Positions 45,774 through 55,250 of a stretch of DNA of 64,000 nucleotides are shown in pieces. The position numbers and the translations under genes were made by a program. The notes under the pieces are model-generated. The model was not told where the DNA came from. It did not search any database and saw nothing but the letters and a program-made list of their open reading frames with translations. The first letter of the stretch is position 1. Each line of letters begins with the position of its first letter. Source of the DNA: Lachnospiraceae bacterium. GTDB taxonomy: Bacteria > Bacillota > Clostridia > Lachnospirales > Lachnospiraceae. The stretch lies in NCBI GenBank assembly GCA_015057505.1, contig SVEG01000017.1, positions 1 to 64,000 on the forward strand, written 5' to 3'.

Positions 45774-45800
45774 TTAGCACTCAAGACAAAAGAGTGCTAA
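45774..45800. promoter_or_regulatory. CIRCE operator (HrcA binding site)
   Basis: TTAGCACTC-N9-GAGTGCTAA exactly matches the CIRCE consensus that HrcA represses. It lies between divergent htpG and the DUF5721 gene. Position next to the htpG -35 box indicates heat-shock control of htpG; effect on the rightward gene is possible. Confidence 0.93.
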
Positions 45801-45893
45801 CAAAAGTAAAAAATGCACATAATAGTAGATTATAAATACAAAATATGGTATGATACTCAACAGATAAGTACTATTTTCGCGAGGAGGAAGCCA

Positions 45894-46403
45894 ATGTTTG
45901 TCTGCAAGATAAAAGATATTAAAGACTTTATGAATAAACTTCTGTTAAAGTCAGATTTTGATATGTTCGCAGTTTCGGAAGTCACGATAATGACCTATAA
46001 TAGTTTTGTTGTTGACGGACATTTGCAAAAGAGCTATTACACTGAAGAAGAATGGAAGAATCTTGACGGCGAGCGTTTTTCTTTATGGGAAGCGATAAGA
46101 CCTTTTTGTTTGCAGGTTATTAAGGGCAAAAAGACACCGGAGAGTTTTAAGATAGTGCTTCTTTTATCTGAAAAGAATAAGAGTAATTTGCTTGCCGGTT
46201 ATGAGGAACTTCAAGCGGCAGGTTATCGGAGCGATAATATTCATGGCTTATACATGAATTTGAAATATGAGAACGGAGAGCTATATATAACAACGGGAAC
46301 CTCCGTAGCTTTTTTTACGGTTGATAAATCACTTGAGAATATTTGGGCAAAATATGTAAAGGACTTTTTTGCAGAGAAGTCCGTGGACTTTGAAGAAATG
46401 TGA
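45894..46403 (+). CDS. DUF5721 family protein
   Basis: The 169-residue soluble protein starts MFVCKIKDIKDFMNKLL and contains FAVSEVTIMTYNSFVVDGH and GLYMNLKYENGELYITTGTS, a pattern I associate with DUF5721 of Lachnospiraceae. No function is known. GAGGAGG lies before the ATG at 45894. The aminopeptidase gene begins 10 nt later, so the two share a message. Confidence 0.75.
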   Translation: MFVCKIKDIKDFMNKLLLKSDFDMFAVSEVTIMTYNSFVVDGHLQKSYYTEEEWKNLDGERFSLWEAIRPFCLQVIKGKKTPESFKIVLLLSEKNKSNLLAGYEELQAAGYRSDNIHGLYMNLKYENGELYITTGTSVAFFTVDKSLENIWAKYVKDFFAEKSVDFEEM

Positions 46404-46413
46404 GGTATGAAGC

Positions 46414-47739
46414 ATGTCAATTGAATGTAAGAATAAGGATATTTGCATGATACAAAAACTTTCAGATTACATTGAGAAAAGTGTTACACCATATCATACG
46501 GTTGCTACAGTTAAGGAAACTTTAAAAGTAGCAGGTTTTGAGGAACTTTCGATGAATAAAGCATGGCCTAAGATTGCGAAGGGTGCAGGTTATTTTGTGG
46601 ACGTGTTCGGTTCCGCATGTGTGGCTTTTTATGTGGGTGAAGAGTTTACAAGTGGCGGAATGCTAAGAATTATTACGGCACATACAGATTCGCCTTGCCT
46701 TAAAATCAAGACATCACCCGAGAGAAAAAATCCGGACGGTTCATTATCACTTAATACAGAAATTTACGGTGGGCCGATTTTAAATACCTGGCTTGACAGA
46801 CCGCTGTCAATTGCCGGAAGAGTTATGCTTAGAACCGAAGATGCTTTCGCACCGCAGAGCGTGCTTGTTGATTTAAAGAAGAGTGTTGCAACGATTCCAA
46901 ATCTTGCGATTCATATGAACCGCGAGGTTAATAAGGGCGTTGAACTTAATCGTCAGACAGACATGTTGCCTTATCTCGGGCTTGTTGCTATGGACGGAGA
47001 AAATATGACCGAGGATTATCTTCTGGGAGTTATTGCGAAGGAATTACAGACTGAAAAAGAAGATATTTTGTCCTGTGATTTGTATGTATATAACAATGAA
47101 AAACCTGAAATTTGCGGAATTGAAGATACGCTTTTTTCAGCACCGCGAATTGATAATATAAGCTCGGTTGCGGCAGGCGTGGAGGCACTTGTTGACGCTA
47201 AGCATGATGTTAAGGGATTGCAGATGCTTGCAATTTGGGACAATGAGGAAGTAGGAAGTCAGACTAAGCAGGGAGGAGATTCGCAGACACTTTCTGTTAT
47301 TTTGGAGAGAATTTATTTGGCACTTTCTGCAGACAGGGAAGAGTACCTTAAGGCTGTTTGCAAGGCGGTTGCACTTTCTGCGGACGTGGCTCATGCACAG
47401 CATCCCAACCATCCTGAGAAGTCTGATATAACTAATCACGTATATCTTAATAAAGGTGTGGTTTTTAAATTGTCCGGCACTCAGAAATATGCTACGGATG
47501 CCGAGACACTTGCAATTGTAAAACAGCTTTGCGAGATAAATGATATACCGTATCAGATTTTTGCAAACCGTTCAGACAATCCCGGAGGTTCGACAATCGG
47601 AAGTCTTATGTCATCGAATTTACCGATACGAACTGTTGATTTGGGAATTCCTATGCTTGCGATGCATTCTGCAAGAGAGCTTGCGGGAACGGTTGACCAA
47701 AGTGCAATTTATAGGTTGATGAAGGCGTTTTTTGAATAA
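46414..47739 (+). CDS. M18 family aminopeptidase
   Basis: This zinc metallopeptidase removes N-terminal residues, often Asp or Glu, in the cytoplasm. The 441 residues include AHTDSPCLKIK (metal His/Asp), NREVNKGVELN, WDNEEVGSQTKQGGDS and a C-terminal MHSARELAGTVD with the last metal ligand. It is of normal length. Confidence 0.93.
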   Translation: MSIECKNKDICMIQKLSDYIEKSVTPYHTVATVKETLKVAGFEELSMNKAWPKIAKGAGYFVDVFGSACVAFYVGEEFTSGGMLRIITAHTDSPCLKIKTSPERKNPDGSLSLNTEIYGGPILNTWLDRPLSIAGRVMLRTEDAFAPQSVLVDLKKSVATIPNLAIHMNREVNKGVELNRQTDMLPYLGLVAMDGENMTEDYLLGVIAKELQTEKEDILSCDLYVYNNEKPEICGIEDTLFSAPRIDNISSVAAGVEALVDAKHDVKGLQMLAIWDNEEVGSQTKQGGDSQTLSVILERIYLALSADREEYLKAVCKAVALSADVAHAQHPNHPEKSDITNHVYLNKGVVFKLSGTQKYATDAETLAIVKQLCEINDIPYQIFANRSDNPGGSTIGSLMSSNLPIRTVDLGIPMLAMHSARELAGTVDQSAIYRLMKAFFE

Positions 47740-47788
47740 CAGTTCGAAATTTACAAAGTAAATTTTGAATAAAACCAGGAGGTGGACT

Positions 47789-49063
47789 ATGTCTGTCATA
47801 ATAATTATCGGAGGCGGCGCATCAGGAATGATGGCGGCGATTACAGCAGCACAATTTAATAAAAAGTCGAAGATTATTTTGATAGAGCATGGTGATCGCC
47901 TCGGCAAGAAGATTCTGGTTACAGGCAACGGTAAATGTAATCTTACGAATCGTAATATAGTTATTTCATGTTACAGAAGTGATAACTTGAGGTTTGTAGA
48001 GGATGCGTTGGCGCTTTTTGGGACTGCCGATACCGAGCAATTTTTTGAAAATAGCGGACTTTTGCTTAAAGAGAAAAACGGTTACATGTATCCGTATTCA
48101 GAACAGGCGGCGACCGTCAGCGATGTGCTTCGTGCAGAACTCGTAAGATGCAAGATTGATGTGCAACTTAATACGAGAATCAACAGAATATCGGCAAAAG
48201 ACAATCATTTTGAAATTTGTTGTGAAGATAATAAGAAGTTTTTCGGCGACAAACTTATACTTGCGACAGGCTCCAAAGCATCACCCAAAACAGGCTCCGA
48301 CGGTAGCGGTTACGAGCTTGCAAAGATGCTCGGACACAAAGTAATCAAGCCTCTTCCGGCGCTTGTTCAGCTTGTATGCGAGGGGAACTTCTGGAAGGGA
48401 ATTTCAGGTGTGCGCTGTGATGCAAATGTAGTTATTAAAGCAGATGACAAGTTTGTTTGTGAGGAACGAGGGGAGTTGCAGCTTACAGAGTACGGAATAT
48501 CGGGAATTCCGGTATTTCAAGTGAGTAGATTTGCAGTACGAGCTTTGGATGAAGGACAGAAGGTTAGTGCAAATGTTGATTTTCTTCCGTCCCTTTCTGA
48601 AGAGAAAATATTTAAGTTTATCAAGAAACAAATGAGTGCGGATAAAGATGTAAATGCGGGCAGTTCTAATAATAAAACAATTGAGGAATGCTTAAACGGT
48701 CTCCTTAACAAGAAAATAACAGTATTTATATTAAAAGAAGCCAAAATATCGTCAGGCAAAGCTTTATATGCTCTTTCAGACAAGGAAATTAAACTTATTT
48801 TAAAACTTATTAAGTCCTTTGAGGTAACAGTCACAGGCTCCAAATCATTTGATATGGCGCAGGTCTGCTCAGGCGGTGTGGATACGACACAGGTAGATTC
48901 AAGGACAATGCAGTCTAAGAAAATAAAAGGACTTTATTTTGTCGGGGAACTTCTTGACGTGGACGGAATCTGCGGCGGATATAATCTTCAATGGGCATGG
49001 ACAAGCGGTTATCTTGCAGGAAAGGATGCTGCAGGGTCACTTATGCAGGTAGATGAGATATGA
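47789..49063 (+). CDS. NAD(P)/FAD-dependent oxidoreductase, HI0933/YhiN family
   Basis: The 424-residue flavoprotein begins with a Rossmann fold VIIIIGGGASGMMAAITAA and has HGDRLGKKILVTGNGKCNLTN, the family hallmark, plus a C-terminal FAD segment GELLDVDGICGGYNLQWAWTSG. The reaction catalysed by this family is not settled. AGGAGGTGG precedes the ATG at 47789. The next gene, another FAD protein, overlaps by four bases (ATGA). Confidence 0.9.
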   Translation: MSVIIIIGGGASGMMAAITAAQFNKKSKIILIEHGDRLGKKILVTGNGKCNLTNRNIVISCYRSDNLRFVEDALALFGTADTEQFFENSGLLLKEKNGYMYPYSEQAATVSDVLRAELVRCKIDVQLNTRINRISAKDNHFEICCEDNKKFFGDKLILATGSKASPKTGSDGSGYELAKMLGHKVIKPLPALVQLVCEGNFWKGISGVRCDANVVIKADDKFVCEERGELQLTEYGISGIPVFQVSRFAVRALDEGQKVSANVDFLPSLSEEKIFKFIKKQMSADKDVNAGSSNNKTIEECLNGLLNKKITVFILKEAKISSGKALYALSDKEIKLILKLIKSFEVTVTGSKSFDMAQVCSGGVDTTQVDSRTMQSKKIKGLYFVGELLDVDGICGGYNLQWAWTSGYLAGKDAAGSLMQVDEI

Positions 49064-50670
49064 TTAGAATAAATCAGTTAAAGTTAAAGGTAACACATAG
49101 TAAGATAGAGTTTGAAACTGCGATTTGCAAGGCACTGCGAATCAGTAGGGAGCAGGTTTTACAGTATAAAATCATTAAGCGTTCAACCGATGCACGAAAG
49201 AAAGACAACATTATTTATTCGTATGTTGTTGATGTTGCGGTCGCTAATGAATCAGGTGTTTTAAATAAAAATAAGAATAATAAAGATATAACTAAGTTCA
49301 ATGAAGTTAAATATGTTTTCCCGAATTTGCAGGAAGGCGAAGTGTTGGCAAACAGACAAAAGTTAATGTACAGACCCGTTATTATCGGTACCGGCCCTGC
49401 AGGGCTTTTTTGCGGGCTTATGCTTGCAAGAGCAGGCTACAAGCCGATTATTCTTGAACGTGGTGAGTGTGTTGAGAAAAGACAGAAGAGTGTAGAAGAA
49501 TTTTGGAACGGCGGTAAGCTTAATACTAATTCTAATGTGCAGTTTGGTGAAGGCGGAGCCGGAACTTTTTCGGACGGTAAGCTTAATACACTTGTTAAGG
49601 ATGTTTCGGGAAGAAATAAAAAAGTACTTGAACTCTTTGCAGAGGCAGGTGCACCCGAAGAAATAACATATATAAACAAGCCGCATATCGGTACAGATAT
49701 TTTATGTGATGTTGTCCGTAATATGCGAAAGGAGATAGAGAGCCTTGGAGGAGAGGTCAGATTTGAAAGTCAGGTAACTGATTTTGTTATTGAACAGGAC
49801 CGGGTAAAAGGAGTTGTGGTTAATGGTTCTGAGACAATAGAGACAGAGACGATAGTTCTTGCGATAGGGCACAGTGCAAGAGATACGTTTGAGATGCTTC
49901 TTAAGCGTGGCGCTGATATGGAACAGAAGGCTTTTGCGGTGGGCGTACGAATTCAGCATCCACAGCAAATGATTAATGTTTCGCAGTACGGGGAAGATTA
50001 TCCGGATTGCCTTCCTGCGGCAGATTATAAGCTTACTTATCAGGCATCCAATGACAGAGGTGTATATTCGTTTTGTATGTGTCCGGGTGGCTTCGTTGTT
50101 AATGCATCCTCTGAAGAAGGCAGACTTGCAATTAACGGTATGAGCTACAGTGACCGTGCCGGTAAGAACGCTAACAGTGCGCTTATCGTAACTGTTAAAC
50201 CTGAAGATTTTGAAAATGAGCATCCGCTTGCGGGGGTTGAATTTCAGCGAAGACTTGAAGAAAAAGCATATAATGCAGCAAATGGAAAGATACCTACACA
50301 GTATGTGGGCGAATTTCTTAGCAAGGGTGAGCCGGACGATATAAAGGTTACGCCGCAGTTTAAGGGAGAGAGTGTTCCGGGCGCGAATATGCGAGATATT
50401 CTTCCGGGATTTATCTGTGACGCACTTTCAGAGTCGCTTGAGTTTTTCGGACACAGAATAAAAGGGTTTGACAGGGGAGATGCAATACTTGCTGCAGTAG
50501 AGAGCAGAACTTCATCACCGGTTCGAATTAACAGGGATGAGAACTTTGAAAGTAACATAAAAGGGTTGTATCCGTGTGGTGAAGGAGCAGGCTATGCAGG
50601 GGGTATAACCTCAGCAGCAATGGACGGCCTTAAGATAGCGGAAGCAATTGCAAAAAAGTACGTACCGTAG
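49060..50670 (+). CDS. FAD-dependent dehydrogenase (uncharacterised, YP-type)
   Basis: The 536-residue protein has an N-terminal alpha-beta domain (1-95), then a FAD site VIIGTGPAGLFCGLMLARAG, NVQFGEGGAGTFSDGKLNT and GHSARDTFEM, ending with CGEGAGYAGGITSAAMDGLKIAEAI. It belongs to the uncharacterised FAD-dependent dehydrogenases found beside HI0933-type proteins. Translation is coupled with the preceding gene. Confidence 0.88.
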   Translation: MIRINQLKLKVTHSKIEFETAICKALRISREQVLQYKIIKRSTDARKKDNIIYSYVVDVAVANESGVLNKNKNNKDITKFNEVKYVFPNLQEGEVLANRQKLMYRPVIIGTGPAGLFCGLMLARAGYKPIILERGECVEKRQKSVEEFWNGGKLNTNSNVQFGEGGAGTFSDGKLNTLVKDVSGRNKKVLELFAEAGAPEEITYINKPHIGTDILCDVVRNMRKEIESLGGEVRFESQVTDFVIEQDRVKGVVVNGSETIETETIVLAIGHSARDTFEMLLKRGADMEQKAFAVGVRIQHPQQMINVSQYGEDYPDCLPAADYKLTYQASNDRGVYSFCMCPGGFVVNASSEEGRLAINGMSYSDRAGKNANSALIVTVKPEDFENEHPLAGVEFQRRLEEKAYNAANGKIPTQYVGEFLSKGEPDDIKVTPQFKGESVPGANMRDILPGFICDALSESLEFFGHRIKGFDRGDAILAAVESRTSSPVRINRDENFESNIKGLYPCGEGAGYAGGITSAAMDGLKIAEAIAKKYVP

Positions 50671-50708
50671 TATAATATATTGTGAATAATTGTTTGCAGG
50701 AGAGTAAA

Positions 50709-51557
50709 ATGAACGGAAGAGAAATACTTAAGGACAAGAAGCGAATTGTAATCAAAATCGGTTCGTCTTCACTTACGCATAAAGAAACGGGGAATTTAAA
50801 CCTTAATAAGCTTGAGAAGCTTGTTAGGGTGCTTTGTGATTTGCGCAATCAGGGCAAGGATGTCGTACTTGTATCCTCAGGCGCGATTGCAGTAGGAAGA
50901 AGGATTCTGGGACTTAAGGAGAAGCCGGTTGAGATATCCAAGAAGCAGGCTTGCGCATCAATCGGACAGGCAAGTCTTATGACTGTTTATCAGAAGCTTT
51001 TTTCAGAGTATCATCAGGTTACTTCACAGGTACTTATTACTAAGAATGTAATGATTAATGATTTGTCCCGTAAGAATGCATGTAATACATTTGAAGAGTT
51101 ACTTAATTATGGAGTAATTCCGGTAGTTAACGAGAACGATACAGTCTCAACATACGAGATTGAGTTTGGCGAGTTTGGCGATAATGATCATCTATCTGCG
51201 ATAGTGGCAGCACTTATCGGTGCAGATTTACTGATACTTTTATCAGATATTGACGGACTTTTTACAGATGACCCGAATACCAACAAAGAAGCAAAGTTTA
51301 TTGATATTGTTCCGGAGATTACGGAGGAATATCTTAATATGGGCAAGTCCACCAGTAAGAGTAATGTCGGAACGGGAGGCATGAGTGCCAAGATTTCAGC
51401 TGCGAGAATTGCTACGGATTCAGGCGCAGACATGATAATTGCCAATGGTGAGGATGTTGAGATAATTGACAGAATAGTAAGCGGTGAGAAACTTGGTACT
51501 TTGTTTTTGTCGCATAAAAATATAGATTTCAGTTTGATTGATTATTTGGCAGAATAG
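50709..51557 (+). CDS. proB: Glutamate 5-kinase (without PUA domain)
   Basis: This first enzyme of proline synthesis phosphorylates glutamate. The 282 residues comprise the amino-acid-kinase domain only: RIVIKIGSSSLTH, LVSSGAIAVG, VNENDTVSTYEIEFGDNDHLSA-type segment and GTGGMSAKISAA. The C-terminal PUA domain present in many homologues is missing, a known short form. proA is not adjacent. ATG after GGAGAG at 50709. Confidence 0.93.
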   Translation: MNGREILKDKKRIVIKIGSSSLTHKETGNLNLNKLEKLVRVLCDLRNQGKDVVLVSSGAIAVGRRILGLKEKPVEISKKQACASIGQASLMTVYQKLFSEYHQVTSQVLITKNVMINDLSRKNACNTFEELLNYGVIPVVNENDTVSTYEIEFGEFGDNDHLSAIVAALIGADLLILLSDIDGLFTDDPNTNKEAKFIDIVPEITEEYLNMGKSTSKSNVGTGGMSAKISAARIATDSGADMIIANGEDVEIIDRIVSGEKLGTLFLSHKNIDFSLIDYLAE

Positions 51558-51593
51558 CTTGAATGAGTGTATTTTACAAAGGAGGGGTCCTGT

Positions 51594-52778
51594 ATGGCTA
51601 TACATATTATTGAGAATGAAAATGATGCAGTGTACAAGCACATGTCTAAAGACAGAATACTTGAGATTGCGGAAGATAAAGGCAAAATCGGAGGGCTTAA
51701 GACATATAATTATGCTTTGCTTCATCAGAACAATAATATTCGTGAGGAGATTTTGCCTAAGCTTGATAAATATGATCTTATAGAGGTTACATCATGTATT
51801 CCCACTGAGAATAATATTTATTTTACCGGGATTACCGAGCATACGGGAGGCAAGGCATTTATTACCTTGTTCCAATATGATGTTGAGACAAAGCAACTTA
51901 ATAAGTTTTATGCTTATGAGGACACTTTGGCTTTGTATCCCAAGCAGAAAAAGGTTAAGATTTTTATTCTTGACGAGGATTATATTATTGTTCAGAACAG
52001 TTATTTGCGTCATAATATGGCCGATAATTATGAGGGCTATTTTGATGTGGAGCTTAATCTTTACAATGTTAAGGTTAACAACACTGTTCCGATTACAGAC
52101 CCGAATCTTTCCCTTGGTATTGAGTGTATGATTCCTGTTTCAAAAAATACCTGTGTTATTAAGACAGGATTTTCGGTATTTCCGGATGAGATATTCAAGA
52201 AAATCGATAAGTCGGAGAGTGTACCGGAGATAATTGGTCTTGTTAATGTTAAACAGCTTATTACGGATATTCTTTTGAAGCAGAGAAATGTTTATATTGA
52301 TGTTATTGACAGAATGCAGTTTGACAAAACCATACCCAAGCTTAAAGTAAGGAAAGGTCAACTCATTTATTCAAGGGTTAGTCCGGCAGAAGCAAAGGAA
52401 GAGGTTGTATTCTTTAATATAGGCACGGGCAAGAATTATGTGTGTGTAAAGAATAGAGTTACAAGTATGGAAAAGCTTGCCAAAGCTTATGTTCTTATGG
52501 GTGAACCGCATGTTCTTGTTTTAAAGCAGGGAGAGACTTATTTGTATAATGTTGCCACGAATGCCATCACTTTACGTCTTAACAAAGGGATTTCTTTAAA
52601 GACAATTAAAGATAATTATGTTATTTTAGAAAAAGAAAAAAACAGTATTTTGGGATATCCTGTTTACACAACGGAAGTTTACGAGTATCCGGGCGAGCAA
52701 CTTGTTCTTAAGGAAAAGGCGGCTTACTCTGATTTGTGTGTAACGAAGGATAACGATATATACCTGTTTGTAAAATAG
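51594..52778 (+). CDS. Hypothetical protein (394 aa), possibly beta-propeller
   Basis: I do not recognise this family. The protein is soluble, without signal peptide or membrane helix, and consists of repeating short beta-strand segments of about 45-50 residues, which suggests a propeller-like fold (inference). It starts MAIHIIENENDAVYKHMSK after AAAGGAGGGG. It lies between proB and a DUF896 gene and is probably in the same operon. Confidence 0.7.
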   Translation: MAIHIIENENDAVYKHMSKDRILEIAEDKGKIGGLKTYNYALLHQNNNIREEILPKLDKYDLIEVTSCIPTENNIYFTGITEHTGGKAFITLFQYDVETKQLNKFYAYEDTLALYPKQKKVKIFILDEDYIIVQNSYLRHNMADNYEGYFDVELNLYNVKVNNTVPITDPNLSLGIECMIPVSKNTCVIKTGFSVFPDEIFKKIDKSESVPEIIGLVNVKQLITDILLKQRNVYIDVIDRMQFDKTIPKLKVRKGQLIYSRVSPAEAKEEVVFFNIGTGKNYVCVKNRVTSMEKLAKAYVLMGEPHVLVLKQGETYLYNVATNAITLRLNKGISLKTIKDNYVILEKEKNSILGYPVYTTEVYEYPGEQLVLKEKAAYSDLCVTKDNDIYLFVK

Positions 52779-52791
52779 GAGAGTTTTATTT

Positions 52792-53007
52792 ATGGATGAC
52801 AGCAGAATTACAAGAATTAATGAGCTATATCATAAGTCGCAGAATCAAGGACTTACACCTGAGGAGAAGGAAGAACAGGTGCGTCTCCGTATGGAATATG
52901 TTCAGGCAGTAAGAGCCAATTTAAGAGGCCAGCTTAACAATATAAGTATCAAAGAGGCAGACGGTTCGATTACCGACCTTGGTAAAAAGTTTGGTGATGT
53001 ACAGTAA
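52792..53007 (+). CDS. DUF896 (YnzC-like) protein
   Basis: The 71-residue protein matches DUF896: ITRINELYHKSQNQGLTPEEKEEQVRLRMEYVQAVRANLRGQL forms two helices. B. subtilis YnzC belongs to this family; the cellular role is unclear. Its stop overlaps the next start by one base (TAATG). Confidence 0.9.
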   Translation: MDDSRITRINELYHKSQNQGLTPEEKEEQVRLRMEYVQAVRANLRGQLNNISIKEADGSITDLGKKFGDVQ

Positions 53008-53585
53008 TGGGTGTTGAAAGTTTGAAAGTTTTTCAGATGTCAAAGAAAGAACTCAGAAAACAGATGCTTGAATATAGGAGAGGCTTATCTGCTGAAGAAG
53101 TGTCAAAGAAGAGTAAGAGTATAGTTGATAAAATACTTACGACAGATTCTTATAAAAAAGCAAGTTGTATATATGCTTATATAAGTACGCGGAATGAAGT
53201 TGATTTGCAAGCACTTATAGAAGACGCGTGGATGGAAGGCAAACGCGTGGCGGTTCCGAGAGTATGTGGGCAGGATATGAGCTTTTACTATATCGAAAGC
53301 TATACCGACCTTGCGAAAGGAAATTTTGGTATTTGGGAGCCGAAAGAGGACACAATTCGGGCTGAAGAGAAGGATGCACTTGTACTTATTCCGGGTGTTG
53401 CATATGACGAAGCGGGTAACCGTATAGGCTATGGTGGCGGATATTATGACAGATATCTTTCGGGAGTGCATAATCACTATATTATAGCACCAGCATATGA
53501 ATTTCAGATTGTTGATACGCTTGTATCTGAAAAACATGATATTCAGGTTGATGAAATTATAAGCGAAATACAAGATATATTATAA
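53007..53585 (+). CDS. 5-formyltetrahydrofolate cyclo-ligase
   Basis: It converts 5-formyl-THF to 5,10-methenyl-THF with ATP, salvaging folate. The 192 residues contain KKELRKQMLEYRRGLS, YAYISTRNEVDLQALI, PGVAYDEAGNRIGYGGGYYDRYL (substrate and Mg site). The start at 53007 is coupled to DUF896; an ATG at 53037 (MSKKEL) is the alternative. Confidence 0.93.
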   Translation: MGVESLKVFQMSKKELRKQMLEYRRGLSAEEVSKKSKSIVDKILTTDSYKKASCIYAYISTRNEVDLQALIEDAWMEGKRVAVPRVCGQDMSFYYIESYTDLAKGNFGIWEPKEDTIRAEEKDALVLIPGVAYDEAGNRIGYGGGYYDRYLSGVHNHYIIAPAYEFQIVDTLVSEKHDIQVDEIISEIQDIL

Positions 53586-53592
53586 AGTATAG

Positions 53593-53626
53593 GCCGGAAA
53601 GAACATTATTGCTTTTCGGCTTTTTT
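53593..53626 (+). terminator. Terminator after the cyclo-ligase gene
   Basis: GCCGGAAAG and CTTTTCGGC form a stem followed by TTTTTT. Confidence 0.85.
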
Positions 53627-53639
53627 AGGAGAGGTACAA

Positions 53640-55157
53640 ATGGAATATTTAATTGTGATTATAGCAGCGATGCTTGCAGGAGTAGGAACAGGGCTTGTCG
53701 GTCTTAGTGCCGCAACGGCGATGGTTCCGCTGTTGATTGTGCTTTGTCCGACTTTTCAAGGAGAGCACGGAGCATTCATGGCAACGGCTATTGCACTTGC
53801 AAGTGATATTCTGGGTTCTGCGGTTACATCAGCCGTTTATGCTAAAAATAAGAAAATTGATTTGAAACACGGATGGTTACTTTGCGTTTGTATTATATCC
53901 ATGTGTACGGTCGGTTCTATTGTGGCATATTTTACACATCAACAGGTTTTGGGTGGTTTTTCTCTTTTCTTATGTGTGGCTATAGGTATTCGTTTCCTTG
54001 TAAAACCCGGCTCAAAAGACAAAGCAACTAATGAAGGTGTTTCAAGACTTACGGTAAAAGAAATAGCCGTATCATTGTTTTTTGGTCTTACAATAGGCTT
54101 CGGAACAGGTTTTTTCGGTTCCGGCGGCGGAATGATGATGCTTATTGTTTTTACTGCAATGCTCGGATATGAGAGAAGAACAGCTGTAGGTACATCGACG
54201 TTTATTATGACTTTTACGGCGCTTATAGCTTCTGTAAGCCACATTCTTATTGAGCCGACTATTTTATTTGAATGTTGGGATTATTTAATTATTTCAATAA
54301 TTACGGCAACTGTTTTTTCGATGGTCAGTGCACGTTTTGCCAATAAGGTTAATGTTAAAATTGTAGGTTACGTAACAGGAGCGCTTTTGTTTGGTTTGGG
54401 TATTGTGTTGGTATTTCTTAACTATAGGGAATATATAAACATGACTTATTTTGCTGAGTTTTGGAAATTGCTCGGAATTTATTTTGCATATATTATACTG
54501 CTTGCGACTATTCTGATTATTGTTCATTTTACAACGAAGATTCCGAGATATATTTTTCGTAAGCTTTTGCATATTGTAGCATTTACTTCGATTTTGCCTT
54601 TGGTTTTGTGCACGGATTATTGGTGGATTGCTGTGCTTGTTCAGCTTATTTTTCTTGCGGTAGTTATTGTGGCGCTTAGTATAGCCGAAAAGTTTGAATT
54701 TTATAAATCATTATTTGTAGAGAAGGAGGAACATGAAGTAATTACAAGCTTTATTATTCTATTCGGTCTGATTACAGTTTTATTGGTTGTGTTTTGGGGT
54801 GTTTTCGGTTCACAGTATAAGTATGTTGCTGTTGCAGCAATTATGGCATGGGGGCCGGGCGACGCGGCAGCAGCGATAGTCGGAAGAAATTTTGGAGAGC
54901 ATAAGTTGTCAGGTAAGTGGATTGAGGGTGTTAAATCTGTTGAAGGCTGTGTTGCAATGGCGGTAACCTCTTTTGGATTTACTTTGCTTACACTTGTTAC
55001 AATGTCAGGGCTTGCTATAATTCCCGTGCTTGTTTTGTCGGGTTTGATTGCGCCTGTTGCGGCTTTTGTAGAATTGTATACTAAAAAAGGTCTTGATACC
55101 GTGACGGTTCCTATCGCAACGGCGTTGCTTATGGGTGTTGCGATGATTTTTATTTAA
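53640..55157 (+). CDS. Fusion of a TauE/SafE permease and a dolichol/phytol-kinase-like domain
   Basis: The 505-residue polytopic membrane protein has two parts. Residues 1-255 match TauE/SafE anion exporters: LAGVGTGLVGLSAATAMVPLL and GFGTGFFGSGGGMMMLI are the duplicated family motif. After a short loop, residues 290-505 resemble CTP-dependent polyprenol/phytol kinases: IFRKLLHIVAF, then the cytoplasmic GDAAAAIVGRNFGEHKL...KSVEGC signature. Each half is of normal length, so it looks like a true two-domain protein and not a frameshift join. The combined function is unknown. It stands alone between terminators. Confidence 0.8.
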   Translation: MEYLIVIIAAMLAGVGTGLVGLSAATAMVPLLIVLCPTFQGEHGAFMATAIALASDILGSAVTSAVYAKNKKIDLKHGWLLCVCIISMCTVGSIVAYFTHQQVLGGFSLFLCVAIGIRFLVKPGSKDKATNEGVSRLTVKEIAVSLFFGLTIGFGTGFFGSGGGMMMLIVFTAMLGYERRTAVGTSTFIMTFTALIASVSHILIEPTILFECWDYLIISIITATVFSMVSARFANKVNVKIVGYVTGALLFGLGIVLVFLNYREYINMTYFAEFWKLLGIYFAYIILLATILIIVHFTTKIPRYIFRKLLHIVAFTSILPLVLCTDYWWIAVLVQLIFLAVVIVALSIAEKFEFYKSLFVEKEEHEVITSFIILFGLITVLLVVFWGVFGSQYKYVAVAAIMAWGPGDAAAAIVGRNFGEHKLSGKWIEGVKSVEGCVAMAVTSFGFTLLTLVTMSGLAIIPVLVLSGLIAPVAAFVELYTKKGLDTVTVPIATALLMGVAMIFI

Positions 55158-55250
55158 TTGAAAAAGAGTTTTTTATATGTTAATATATATTTAGTATATA
55201 GTCAGTATTTACAAATATTATCGGATATAAATATATAAGGAGTATTTATA

